Of a DNA stretch of 64,000 nucleotides, positions 22,362 through 42,104 are shown one piece after another. The notes below the pieces were generated by a model that was given only the letters and a program-made list of their open reading frames with translations, ran no database searches and was not told the origin of the DNA. The stretch lies in contig NZ_BAABRP010000016.1 in NCBI RefSeq assembly GCF_039545055.1, forward strand, positions 6,389 through 70,388. Reading direction: 5' to 3'. Numbering within the stretch: the first letter of the stretch is position 1; each line of letters starts with the position of its first letter. The translations under genes were made by a program, and so were the position numbers. This stretch comes from Deinococcus carri (GTDB taxonomy: Bacteria > Deinococcota > Deinococci > Deinococcales > Deinococcaceae).

Positions 22362-23975
22362 ATAGGCGAAAAACACCAGGTCGGGGGGCACATTCTCGGG
22401 CAGCGCTCTCCCCTCCCCTGCCGGGAGCGAGGCGGCGAGGTCCTGGGCCTCGGCCAGGTAGGCCGCGTAGGGTATCGGCCCGGCCTCCCGTTCGGGAAAG
22501 TGGCTGCCGAAGAGGTCGGGCGGGGCCTGGTCCTGCGGATGCGTCCACGCGCCGCTGCGCCAGTCCAGGGTGTAGAGCGGCAGAAAGCGCTCGCCGAACG
22601 CCGCGACGAACTCGATGGCCGACAGCAGAAAGTCCACCTCCTCATCGGTGGCCCAGGGAGCCAGGTTCAGGCGGGTCCAGCCGGGCTTCAGGCCGTCGAG
22701 GTCCCCCAGGATGCACTGCTGGTAGCGGGCGCTGCGCGCGTCGTCGATGTTCAGCAGCGCGTGGCCGTAGGGACCGGCACAGGCACAGCCACCCCGCGCC
22801 TGGATGCCGAACAGGTCGTTGAGCAGGCGCACGACCAATCGGGGATGCAGGTACGTGCCCTCCTCCCCCGCGCGAATCAGGAAGGACAGGAAGGCCAGCC
22901 GGGGGGCGTCCGGGTTGCCGAGCAGGTGCACCCGCGGGTTGGGCTGTAGCCGTGCCAGGGCACGGGCGAACAGCTCATGCTCGCGGGCGGTGAGGCGGGC
23001 CACCCCCAGCGCCTCTTTCACGTGAAACGCGAGGGCCGTTCGCAGCTTGCCCAGGATGGCGGGCGTTCCGGCGTCCTCCCGCGCCTCGATATCGTCCACG
23101 TAGCTGTGGTCGGTGCGGCTGACATAGCGCACGGTGCCGCCTCCCGGCACGCTGGGCACCGCCAGCTGGTAGAGGTGCGCCTGGAAGCACAGCAGGCCCG
23201 GCGTCCCCGGTCCGCCCACAAACTTGTGCGGACTCAGGAACACGGCGTCGTAGCCGTCGGGCTTGCCCGGCTTCATGTCGATCTGGACATAAGGCCCACT
23301 CGCCGCGAAGTCGAAGAAGGCAAAGGCCCCGTGCGCGTGCAGCACGCGGGCCACGCTGCGGGTGTCGGTCAGCAGCCCGGTCACGTTGCTCGCGGCGCTG
23401 AACGAGCCGATCTTGGGGCGGCCCGCGTAGGCGGGGGCTTTCAGGAGCTGCACCAGCGCGTCCAGGTCCAGGTTGCCGCGCGGGCACAGCGGCACCTCCA
23501 CCACCTCGGCGATGGTTTCGCGCCAGCTCACCTCGTTGCTGTGATGCTCGTAGGGGCCGACAAAGACCACCGGGCGGTCGCGTTCGGGCAGCGCCGCCAG
23601 CACAGTTTCCCGGTGCGCGTGCGGCACGGTCAGGCCCAGGATGTCCTGTATCCGGCGCACGGCGGCGGTGCTGCCCGACCCGCAGAACACCAGCTTGCAG
23701 CTCGCGTCCCCGCCGAGCTGGGCCTTCACGTACTCCGCCGCCTGGTGGCTGAGGTGGGTCGAGTGTGCCCCGGTCGCGCTGTCCTCAGTGTGGGTGTTGG
23801 CGTACAGCGGCAGGGCCAGCCGCCCGATGCGCTCCTCCACGCTGCGCAGTGCCCGCCCCGAGGCGACGTAATCCGCGTAGGTGACGCGCCTGCGCCCGAA
23901 CGGAGTGCGAATCACCGCGTCCGTGCCTATCAGGTCGGCCCGCAGTGTCTCAAAGTCCATCGGGGCAGTGTCCAT
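22359..23975 (-). CDS. PLP-dependent aminotransferase class V / cysteine desulfurase-like protein
   Basis: Protein of 538 residues in the class V (NifS/selenocysteine lyase) fold group, longer than typical 400-residue cysteine desulfurases. The PLP-lysine motif is SPHKFVGGPGTPGLL. The N-terminal FGRRRVTYADYVASGRAL with a later HSTHLSHQAAEYVK and a C-terminal GGCACAGPYG are seen; the Cys in GGCACAG may be the equivalent of the active-site Cys loop. Substrate is unknown. The start may be the ATG at 23975 or at 23960. It is the last leftward gene before the divergent mnmG cluster and contains a parS-like site. Its stop codon lies in a repeat element. Confidence 0.82.
   Translation of the reverse strand: MDTAPMDFETLRADLIGTDAVIRTPFGRRRVTYADYVASGRALRSVEERIGRLALPLYANTHTEDSATGAHSTHLSHQAAEYVKAQLGGDASCKLVFCGSGSTAAVRRIQDILGLTVPHAHRETVLAALPERDRPVVFVGPYEHHSNEVSWRETIAEVVEVPLCPRGNLDLDALVQLLKAPAYAGRPKIGSFSAASNVTGLLTDTRSVARVLHAHGAFAFFDFAASGPYVQIDMKPGKPDGYDAVFLSPHKFVGGPGTPGLLCFQAHLYQLAVPSVPGGGTVRYVSRTDHSYVDDIEAREDAGTPAILGKLRTALAFHVKEALGVARLTAREHELFARALARLQPNPRVHLLGNPDAPRLAFLSFLIRAGEEGTYLHPRLVVRLLNDLFGIQARGGCACAGPYGHALLNIDDARSARYQQCILGDLDGLKPGWTRLNLAPWATDEEVDFLLSAIEFVAAFGERFLPLYTLDWRSGAWTHPQDQAPPDLFGSHFPEREAGPIPYAAYLAEAQDLAASLPAGEGRALPENVPPDLVFFAY
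23014..23029. promoter_or_regulatory. parS-like ParB-binding site
   Basis: TCTTTCACGTGAAACG matches 14 of 16 positions of the bacterial parS consensus. It is inside the aminotransferase gene, 4.8 kb from parB. Confidence 0.75.
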
Positions 23976-24073
23976 GAAGGGAGCTTAACCGGCCCGTGAC
24001 CTTTCTGCCCAGCGCGGTACCGTAATTCGGGACGGAAAGCGGCCTTTCCCCCACTGGTACACTTCCCCCTGCT

Positions 24074-25863
<1,790 letters not shown>

Positions 25864-25882
<19 letters not shown>

Positions 25883-25981
25883 CAGTGAAACAAGCGAAGC
25901 GGCGGGCAGTGGGTCAGCTTCTGCCCGCCATCCTCGCTTGACGCCTCCCCGGTTTCACGGGAAACTTGACGGTGAAACAGG
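25864..25981. repeat. Duplicated parS-like sequences between mnmG and the LAGLIDADG-like gene
   Basis: A 29-bp sequence beginning TTTCACGGGAAAC and ending GTGAAACA(A/G)G occurs at 25866-25894 and 25953-25981, differing at three positions. Each copy contains a parS-like palindrome (25864-25879 and 25951-25966, 13/16) with CACGGG in place of CACGTG. The second copy provides the GTG start of the next gene. Confidence 0.7.
25901..25936 (+). terminator. Hairpin after mnmG
   Basis: GGCGGGCAG pairs with CTGCCCGCC around an 11-nt loop. No U-tract follows, so it may be a weak or factor-dependent terminator or an mRNA-processing structure between the two repeat copies. Confidence 0.4.
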
Positions 25982-26316
25982 AGGCGGGGTTGGCGGCAGC
26001 GACATTTGAAACCGGCGTCTTTCTGGGCGTCCTGATCGGGGAGGGCCATTTCGGGGGGGACGGCAAACAACCCCAGGTCACGGTCAGAATGCACCTGCGG
26101 CACGAGCGGCTGTTCGGGCGGCTCTTGGAGTGGTGCCCCGGTTCGCGGCTCTACGGTCCCTATCATCACGGGGGCCGCAGTTATTTTCAGTGGATGGTGC
26201 GGGGGGACGTGTTGCGGGAGCGGCTGGTGCCGCTGCTGGACGCCCTGCCGCTGGAGGACATCGATGAACACGTTTATGAGCGGTACCAGGCGATGAAAGC
26301 GAAGTACGGCCTGTGA
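25972..26316 (+). CDS. Single-motif LAGLIDADG-like protein
   Basis: Protein of 114 residues. The segment [15 protein letters not shown] near residues 17-31 matches the LAGLIDADG helix and the following acidic residue, and [26 protein letters not shown] matches the beta-sheet and second half of such a domain. Free-standing homing endonucleases with one motif act as homodimers, but at 114 residues this is shorter than most active enzymes and may be a domesticated DNA-binding protein. The stop overlaps the rsmG start (GTGA), so it sits in the mnmG-rsmG-parAB operon rather than in an intron or intein. Confidence 0.7.
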   Translation: MKQEAGLAAATFETGVFLGVLIGEGHFGGDGKQPQVTVRMHLRHERLFGRLLEWCPGSRLYGPYHHGGRSYFQWMVRGDVLRERLVPLLDALPLEDIDEHVYERYQAMKAKYGL

Positions 26317-27061
26317 CGCCGGAAGGACAGACGCTGCTGCTGGACGGGGCCGCCGCACTGGGACTGGCGCTGACGCCCGAGCAGGTGGAGCGTTTCGCCC
26401 ATCTGCTGCTGCTGCTGACGGAAGCCTCCGCCCAGATGAACCTGACCGCCCTGCGCGAGGAGCGCGACATCGTGCTGAAGCACTTCGTGGACTCGCTGAC
26501 CTGCCTGCGCGGCGGCTGGCTGGACGGGGCCGGGCCGGAGGCGGCGGGTCCAGTGCTGGACCTGGGCACTGGCGCGGGCTTCCCGGCACTTCCGCTCGCG
26601 ATCATGCGCCCCGACCTTCCCACCGTGCCGCTGGACGCCACCCGCAAGAAGGTGGAGTTCGTGGAACGGACGGCGCAGGCGCTGGGGCTGGCGCGGGTTC
26701 ACCCGCTGGTCGGCCGCGCCGAGACGCTGGGCCGGGACCCGGAGCAGCGTGGGCGGTATGGCCGGGTGGTGACGCGGGCGGTCGCGGCGCTGCCGATTCT
26801 GGCCGAACTCGCCCTGCCGTTCCTGCGGGAGGGTGGCCTGCTGGTGGCCCAGAAAGGCCCCATCACGCCTGAGGAGCTGGAGGCCGGAACCCGCGCCGCC
26901 GCCGAGGTGGGCGGCGAGGTGCGGGCGGTGGACCCCTTCACGCTGCCCCTGACGGGCGACGCACGGACCCTGGTGGTGATCGAGAAGACGGGGCCGACGC
27001 CCGAGCGTTATCCGCGCCGGGAGGGTGTGCCGAACCGCAAGCCGTTATTCTGGCAGGCGAC

Positions 27062-27065
<4 letters not shown>
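26313..27065 (+). CDS. rsmG: 16S rRNA (guanine(527)-N7)-methyltransferase RsmG
   Basis: Methylates N7 of G527 in 16S rRNA; loss gives low-level streptomycin resistance in other bacteria. The product is 250 residues from GTG at 26313. It has [21 protein letters not shown], the SAM motif [17 protein letters not shown], and [11 protein letters not shown] and [24 protein letters not shown]. Its start overlaps the upstream stop and its stop overlaps the parA start, both as GTGA. Confidence 0.96.
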
Positions 27066-28646
<1,581 letters not shown>

Positions 28647-28655
28647 CCGGCAGGG

Positions 28656-28692
28656 CAGAGGGGGGGAGAGCCGCGCCGCCCTCCCCCCCTTT
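28656..28692. terminator. Terminator between convergent parB and the VanW gene
   Basis: AGGGGGGGAG pairs with CTCCCCCCCT around a 12-nt loop and is followed by TTTCTG on the plus strand. On the minus strand no clear U-tract is seen. Confidence 0.6.
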
Positions 28693-28703
28693 CTGCTCCG
28701 GCG

Positions 28704-30029
<1,326 letters not shown>

Positions 30030-30103
30030 GGGGGCAGTATCCCACGCGCCCCTTTCTGAAAGGTGACAGCCCGAAAGGTCACGAGCCGGGACGTGACGGT
30101 ACT

Positions 30104-31136
<1,033 letters not shown>

Positions 31137-31235
31137 GGGGCAGGACTCATAGGGGAAAAGTGTGGCACGGACGCGCGGGCGAGACGGTGAGCTGTTCAGG
31201 CACCACCATCAGTCCACGCCGCCGCGCACCAGCAT

Positions 31236-31442
31236 CAGGCCAATGGTGTATTCGGGTTGGGAATACCGCTGGCCCTGGCCGCCGTGTCGCCGCTGGTGGA
31301 CCGGCTGCCCGTGACGCTGTGGTTTGCCCTCTCGGCGGGGATGATGGCGCTGGGGACGCTGGCCTGGGTGGGCGTGGTCCGCGCCGAACGGGGGACAGCC
31401 CATCCGGGCGTTCCCCAGGAAGTGACCGCCGCCGCCGATTAA
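31236..31442 (+). pseudogene. Remnant of an MFS-type transporter C-terminus
   Basis: An open frame reads [21 protein letters not shown], then [21 protein letters not shown] and a polar tail to a TAA at 31440-31442. This looks like the last two membrane helices of a major facilitator transporter. The upstream part of the gene is missing and no start codon or ribosome site fits. The stop codon overlaps the fumC -10 box. The region 31136-31235 shows nothing recognisable. Confidence 0.5.
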
Positions 31443-31445
31443 ACT
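31440..31445 (+). promoter_or_regulatory. Leaderless -10 box of fumC
   Basis: TAAACT ends 6 nt before the ATG at 31452. It overlaps the stop of the transporter remnant. Confidence 0.6.
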
Positions 31446-31451
31446 CGGGGT

Positions 31452-32861
31452 ATGACGCAGACGGCTCAGGGGCAGACCCGCAAGGAATCCGACACGATGG
31501 GCACGCTGGATGTGGACGCCAGCCGCTACTGGGGCGCGCAGACCGAGCGCTCCATCCACAACTTCCCGATTGGCCGCGACACCTTCGTGTGGGGCCGACC
31601 GGTCATCCGCGCCCTCGGCATTCTGAAAAAGGGCGCGGCGCAGGCAAACGCCGAACTGGGCGAACTCCCGCAGGACATCGCGGACCTGATCGTGCGGGCC
31701 GCCGACGAGGTGATCGCCGGGAAACTGGACGAGCATTTCCCGCTGGTGGTGTTCCAGACCGGCTCGGGCACCCAGAGCAACATGAACGCCAACGAGGTGA
31801 TATCCAACCGCGCGATTGAACTCGCGGGCGGCGAGATGGGCAGCAAGTCGCCGGTGCATCCCAACGACCACGTGAACCGCGGCCAGAGCAGCAACGACAC
31901 CTTCCCGACGGCCATGCACATCGCGGTGGTGCTGGAACTGAACGAGCGGCTGTACGGCAGCGTCGGCAAGTTGCGGGACACGCTGGCGCAGAAGGCCGAG
32001 CAGTACAGGGACCTGGTGAAGGTCGGCCGCACGCACCTGCAAGACGCCACGCCCATCACGCTGGGCCAGGAAATCGGCGGCTGGGTGGCGCAGCTCGACT
32101 ACGCGCTGGCCGAGGTCAGGCACGCCGAGCAGGGCCTCTACGACCTCGCCATCGGCGGCACGGCGGTCGGTACCGGCCTGAACGCCCACCCCCAGTTCGG
32201 GGACCTCGCCGCGAAGAAATACGAGGCCGAGACCGGCTTCCCCTTCCGCAGTGCGGAGAACAAGTTCGCGGCCCTCTCCGCCCACGACGCGCTGGTACAG
32301 ACCTCGGCGGCCCTGCGGACGCTCGCGGGCGCGCTGATGAAGATGGCGAACGACGTGCGCTGGCTGGCCTCCGGCCCCCGCAACGGCATCGGGGAAATCA
32401 CCATTCCCGAGAACGAACCCGGCTCCAGCATCATGCCCGGCAAGGTGAACCCCACCCAGAGCGAGGCCATGACGATGGTCGCCACCCGCGTGTTCGGCAA
32501 CGACGCCACCGTCGCCTTCGCGGGGACGCAGGGCAACTTCCAGCTCAACGTGTTCAAGCCGGTGATGGTCCACGCCGTGCTGGAAAGCATCCGCCTCATC
32601 AGCGACGCCAGCCTCGCCTTCAACGACAACTGCGCCGCAGGCATCGAGCCGAACGAGGCCAAGATCAGGGAAAACCTCGACAAGAACTTGATGCAGGTAA
32701 CGGCCCTGAACAAGCACATCGGCTACGACAAGGCCGCCGCTATCGCCAAAAAGGCCCACAAGGAAGGCACCAGCCTCAAGGAAGCGGCCCTCGCGCTGGG
32801 CTACGTTACCGAGGACGAGTTCAACCAGTGGGTCGTGCCGCTGGACATGACCCATAGCTGA
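31452..32861 (+). CDS. fumC: Class II fumarate hydratase
   Basis: Iron-independent fumarase interconverting fumarate and malate in the TCA cycle. The product is 469 residues, with the family signature [16 protein letters not shown] near residue 325, [15 protein letters not shown] near 100, and [23 protein letters not shown] near 135-157. The first 15 residues are an extension before [18 protein letters not shown]; the upstream ATG at 31452 is favoured by its -10 spacing. Confidence 0.97.
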   Translation: MTQTAQGQTRKESDTMGTLDVDASRYWGAQTERSIHNFPIGRDTFVWGRPVIRALGILKKGAAQANAELGELPQDIADLIVRAADEVIAGKLDEHFPLVVFQTGSGTQSNMNANEVISNRAIELAGGEMGSKSPVHPNDHVNRGQSSNDTFPTAMHIAVVLELNERLYGSVGKLRDTLAQKAEQYRDLVKVGRTHLQDATPITLGQEIGGWVAQLDYALAEVRHAEQGLYDLAIGGTAVGTGLNAHPQFGDLAAKKYEAETGFPFRSAENKFAALSAHDALVQTSAALRTLAGALMKMANDVRWLASGPRNGIGEITIPENEPGSSIMPGKVNPTQSEAMTMVATRVFGNDATVAFAGTQGNFQLNVFKPVMVHAVLESIRLISDASLAFNDNCAAGIEPNEAKIRENLDKNLMQVTALNKHIGYDKAAAIAKKAHKEGTSLKEAALALGYVTEDEFNQWVVPLDMTHS

Positions 32862-32882
32862 GATAAGCGGGAAGGGAAGGGG

Positions 32883-33509
32883 CTACTCCTTGGGAGAGGG
32901 AGTGGCCCCTTCTGCTGGGACTGGTCCACGGCTCAACTGGCGCGCCTGAACGAGCATTTCCAGGGCCAGCACGGCCGAACCTCGCCGCGAGACGAAGTTC
33001 TGCGGGCTGGGGTGCGGGCAGGCGAGGGTGGGCAGGGAAGAGCCGGCGAGGGACCAGGCCTGCTGGGCATGTCGCCCCACCAGCACGACCACTCCCAGTC
33101 GTGGCATCTGCTCAAGCACCTGCCGGGTCAGCGGCGCGGCCTCCGCGTACTGCGCTGGCCGGGGCGTTACCACGCCGCCCTCGCTCATCTGCCAGGGCAC
33201 GGCGTTCCAGAGGGCCACGTCAGAGCGGCGCAGGCCCGAGAGGTGGATCAGGCAGCGCATGTTTTCCGCCGTGCCGTCGGGATTGTCCATCGAGACGAAG
33301 CGCGTGCGGCTCACGACCGGACCGGGCGATTCGAGCAGCAGCAGCACCCGCGCCTCCCTGCCGCCGTCCGCCGGGTCGAAGTAGGGCAGCCAGCGTCCGC
33401 CCACAGATTGCTCCTCCGCCCAGCGGTTGAGGGGGGCGACGTGGGGGGCAAACCTCTGGTCCAACCGGGCCTTCTGGACCTCCTCCGATTTCAGGGCGCG
33501 CGTCTCCAT
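32883..33509 (-). CDS. Uracil-DNA glycosylase superfamily protein
   Basis: Protein of 208 residues with UDG-superfamily features: a motif-1 equivalent VLLLLESPGPVVS, NAVPWQM in the middle, and VVLVGRHAQQAW toward the end. It does not match the canonical family 1 catalytic motif GQDPYH. It is similar in position and type to the extra UDG-like protein encoded near the origin in D. radiodurans, whose activity is uncertain. The start at 33509 (METRALKSEE) avoids 35 residues of poor upstream sequence. It converges on fumC, 21 nt apart. Confidence 0.75.
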   Translation of the reverse strand: METRALKSEEVQKARLDQRFAPHVAPLNRWAEEQSVGGRWLPYFDPADGGREARVLLLLESPGPVVSRTRFVSMDNPDGTAENMRCLIHLSGLRRSDVALWNAVPWQMSEGGVVTPRPAQYAEAAPLTRQVLEQMPRLGVVVLVGRHAQQAWSLAGSSLPTLACPHPSPQNFVSRRGSAVLALEMLVQARQLSRGPVPAEGATPSPKE

Positions 33510-33598
33510 CGCTGCATTGTGGCCTGTCTCCCGGCGCTGCCCCATCCGCTTTCGGGGAGCGTTGTCTGCCTGGAGCCACATGGACTCGCCTGCATAAT

Positions 33599-33660
33599 TT
33601 GACTTCGCCTGCATCCCAGGCTATCTTGTTCTTATCACCGCCGAAGAAGGCGGCTTTTTT
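33599..33660 (+). promoter_or_regulatory. Strong promoter followed at once by a terminator
   Basis: TTGACT (33599-33604), 17 bp, TATCTT (33622-33627) is the best sigma-70 promoter in the window. The transcript would start near 33634 and immediately enter a hairpin (CCGCC 33638-33642, GGCGG 33649-33653) with a T6 tract at 33655-33660. GCCTGCAT occurs as a direct repeat at 33588-33595 and 33607-33614 around the -35. The RNA would be about 27 nt. Confidence 0.55.
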
Positions 33661-33787
33661 ATTGCTGTTTCGAGGCGTTCCCAGCAGCTCCCGTTTTTGA
33701 CCCTACCCTGGAGGCTGCTGGACTTTTGAGAAAGGTAAAAAGCCCGGCTGACACAGGAACTACAGCAAGGCCAGCGTCTCCAGTCTA
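33661..33787 (+). other. Upstream region of ddrC with a second hairpin
   Basis: CCAGCAGC at 33680-33687 pairs with GCTGCTGG at 33714-33721, followed by ACTTTTG, a possible second terminator insulating ddrC from upstream transcription. No gene is seen. Confidence 0.4.
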
Positions 33788-33804
33788 TTATGTTTTTAGC
33801 GTAA
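33788..33804 (+). promoter_or_regulatory. Radiation/desiccation response motif (DdrO operator) of ddrC
   Basis: TTATGTTTTTAGCGTAA, 17 bp, with TTATG/CGTAA inverted ends, fits the RDRM pattern bound by the DdrO repressor, which the metalloprotease IrrE/PprI cleaves after DNA damage. It covers the -35 region of the ddrC promoter. Confidence 0.75.
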
Positions 33805-33811
33805 ACTATGC

Positions 33812-33817
33812 TAAGAT
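33812..33817 (+). promoter_or_regulatory. Leaderless -10 box of ddrC
   Basis: TAAGAT, 6 nt before the ATG at 33824. Confidence 0.6.
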
Positions 33818-33823
33818 ATACGC

Positions 33824-34516
33824 ATGAAGACCGCTCCTGTCACTCTGGAATTTGGGACGCAGCGCCTGCCCGCCAGCGCGGACGGGTTGCTGCACGCCTC
33901 CACCGCCCTCCTGGCCCTCGGTGTGTCCATGCCCTCCGACTGGTCGGGCTTTGCCGCCGAACACGACCTGCACAGCCCCGAACGCGACTTTGGCGTCGGC
34001 CCGGAAGCCACCCTCGACCCGGCGGAGTTTGCCCGGCTGGCCTTTACGCTCGATACACCGGGGGCGCGGCGCTGGCGCAAGCGGGCGCAGACGCTGCTGG
34101 CCCGCGTGCTTACCGGCGACGTGCGGCTGGCCGCCGAGATTGCCGAGCGGAGTGCCGACCCCGAGGCGCGGCGCTGGCTGGGGGCACGGCTGGAAAGCAC
34201 CGATGCCCGCCGCGAACTGATGGGCACCGTCGCCCGGCATGGCGGCGAGGGGCCGGTGTACGGGCAACTGGGCAGCATCAGCAACCGTAGCGTGCTGGGC
34301 ACCGACTCCGCCACCATCCGCCGCGAGCGCGGGGTGAAGCAGACCCGCGACGGCCTGCGCACCGACGAACTGCTGCGCCTCGCCTACCTCGACACCGCGA
34401 CCGCCCGCGCCATCAGCGAGCGGGGTGCCCAGGGCAACGCGGCCATCCTGCGCCTGCACGAGGAAGTCGCGCGGCGGGAACGCCTGCTGTGGGACAGCCC
34501 GGCGCAGGCGGGGTAA
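33824..34516 (+). CDS. ddrC: DNA damage response protein DdrC
   Basis: Deinococcus-specific nucleoid-compacting DNA-binding protein induced by radiation and desiccation. The product is 230 residues, like D. radiodurans DdrC. The N-terminal half (MKTAPVTLEFGTQRLP, SPERDFGVGPEATLDPAEFARLAF) corresponds to the winged-helix part, and the C-terminal half (ARRWLGARLESTDARRELMGTVARHGGEGPVYGQLGSISNRSVLG) to the conserved helical part. It is preceded by an RDRM and a leaderless promoter and followed by a strong terminator, so it is a monocistronic DNA-damage gene. In D. radiodurans, ddrC also lies near dnaA. Confidence 0.93.
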   Translation: MKTAPVTLEFGTQRLPASADGLLHASTALLALGVSMPSDWSGFAAEHDLHSPERDFGVGPEATLDPAEFARLAFTLDTPGARRWRKRAQTLLARVLTGDVRLAAEIAERSADPEARRWLGARLESTDARRELMGTVARHGGEGPVYGQLGSISNRSVLGTDSATIRRERGVKQTRDGLRTDELLRLAYLDTATARAISERGAQGNAAILRLHEEVARRERLLWDSPAQAG

Positions 34517-34517
34517 G

Positions 34518-34607
34518 AGAGGCGGAAGGCGCAAGGCCGCGGGGGCTGGGGCGAATGCTCCGGCCCTTTTTTTGCCATCGGCCATCCGCCATGGGCCTTC
34601 TGCCTCT
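34518..34607. repeat. Intergenic palindrome containing the ddrC terminator
   Basis: Outer arms AGAGGCGGAAGGC (34518-34530) and GCCTTCTGCCTCT (34595-34607), 12/13 complementary. Nested inside is the intrinsic terminator. Confidence 0.6.
34543..34573 (+). terminator. Intrinsic terminator of ddrC
   Basis: GGGCTGGGGC pairs with GCTCCGGCCC (10 bp) around a GAAT loop, followed by seven Ts. Confidence 0.88.
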
Positions 34608-34619
34608 CCTCATCCGGTC

Positions 34620-36783
<2,164 letters not shown>

Positions 36784-36843
36784 AGAACCTGTAACCAACT
36801 TCACAAGTGGCGGCTAGGGCGAGCGGCTTAAGCTCCGGGCACC

Positions 36844-38268
<1,425 letters not shown>

Positions 38269-38357
38269 GTGGTCAGTAGGAAGTGGTGAGTGGGGGCAGA
38301 GGCAAAAGCCAGAGCTTCCGCCGCGCTTTTTCCACTCACTACTGACCACTTCCCACT
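38269..38357. repeat. Intergenic palindrome with shuffled arms
   Basis: The left arm (38269-38294) and right arm (38332-38357) both consist of AGTGG, TCAGTAG, GAAGTGG and TGAGTGG words. In the reverse complement of the right arm, TCAGTAG and GAAGTGG are swapped relative to the left arm. The loop contains a run of five Ts after a short GC-rich stretch. It lies between the convergent synthase gene and pta. Confidence 0.6.
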
Positions 38358-38364
38358 AACTCCC

Positions 38365-40458
<2,094 letters not shown>

Positions 40459-40476
40459 CGGGAGGCTCCTTCGGAG

Positions 40477-40551
40477 GGGCTGTGGGTTGTAGGCCGTGGG
40501 CTGTGGGGGCAGGGGCGGCAGCTCAGGCTCCAGCGCCGCTTTTCCTCCAAC

Positions 40552-40567
<16 letters not shown>
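40477..40567. repeat. Intergenic palindrome between ackA and pta
   Basis: GGGCTGTGGGTTGTAGG at 40477-40493 and CCTACAACCCACGGCCC at 40551-40567 are complementary at 16 of 17 positions. The ackA TAG stop (40552-40554) lies inside the right arm. Confidence 0.6.
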
Positions 40568-41748
<1,181 letters not shown>

Positions 41749-41792
41749 GAGGGCATTCTGGCGCAAGCGGGGGCGGGGGTTACCGGACCGGT

Positions 41793-42104
41793 TCAGCTCT
41801 GGCTGGCGGTCTCCGGTTCGGCCTCGCCCCGCAGATACTCCACAATGCCCTCCAGGTCGCCGGGCGTCAGGTTTTGCAGTAGCCAGTCGGCGTCCACCTC
41901 CTCCCCCCTGGCCCGCGGGTTCAGAATCGCGGCCAGCGTCTCCAGCAGCCCGCCGATCAGGTCTTCCTCATCCTGGGCACTCCCCGCCTCGGCCAGCCGC
42001 CGCTCCTCGGCCAGCGAGAGGGGCACGGACGCGAAGCGCAGGTCGTTGATCTCGAAATCGGGGCGCTGGCTCACCTGCTGGCCGAACTTGACGGTGGGGG
42101 TCAT
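41793..42104 (-). CDS. Hypothetical protein of the DUF4157 operon, 103 residues
   Basis: Acidic small protein with FEINDLRFASVPLSLAEERRL, a helical DEEDLIGGLLETLAAILNPRA segment and DADWLLQNLTPGDLEGIVEYLRGE. The pattern of short acidic helices ending in a WLLxxLTxxDL motif is reminiscent of phage tail-assembly chaperones, but I cannot confirm this. Its ATG overlaps the stop of the upstream gene (ATGA), so it is translated with it. As a phage-tail-like chaperone it would fit a link to contractile injection systems; this is inference. Confidence 0.6.
   Translation of the reverse strand: MTPTVKFGQQVSQRPDFEINDLRFASVPLSLAEERRLAEAGSAQDEEDLIGGLLETLAAILNPRARGEEVDADWLLQNLTPGDLEGIVEYLRGEAEPETASQS

Noticed and set aside
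31209..32855. Long minus-strand ORF opposite fumC
   Set aside because: Its composition mirrors fumC. The last residues ([13 protein letters not shown]) look protein-like but are too short to judge.
41793..42104. Prophage tail gene
   Set aside because: The small acidic protein has a chaperone-like look, but no capsid, tail or integrase genes are nearby, so I do not call a prophage.
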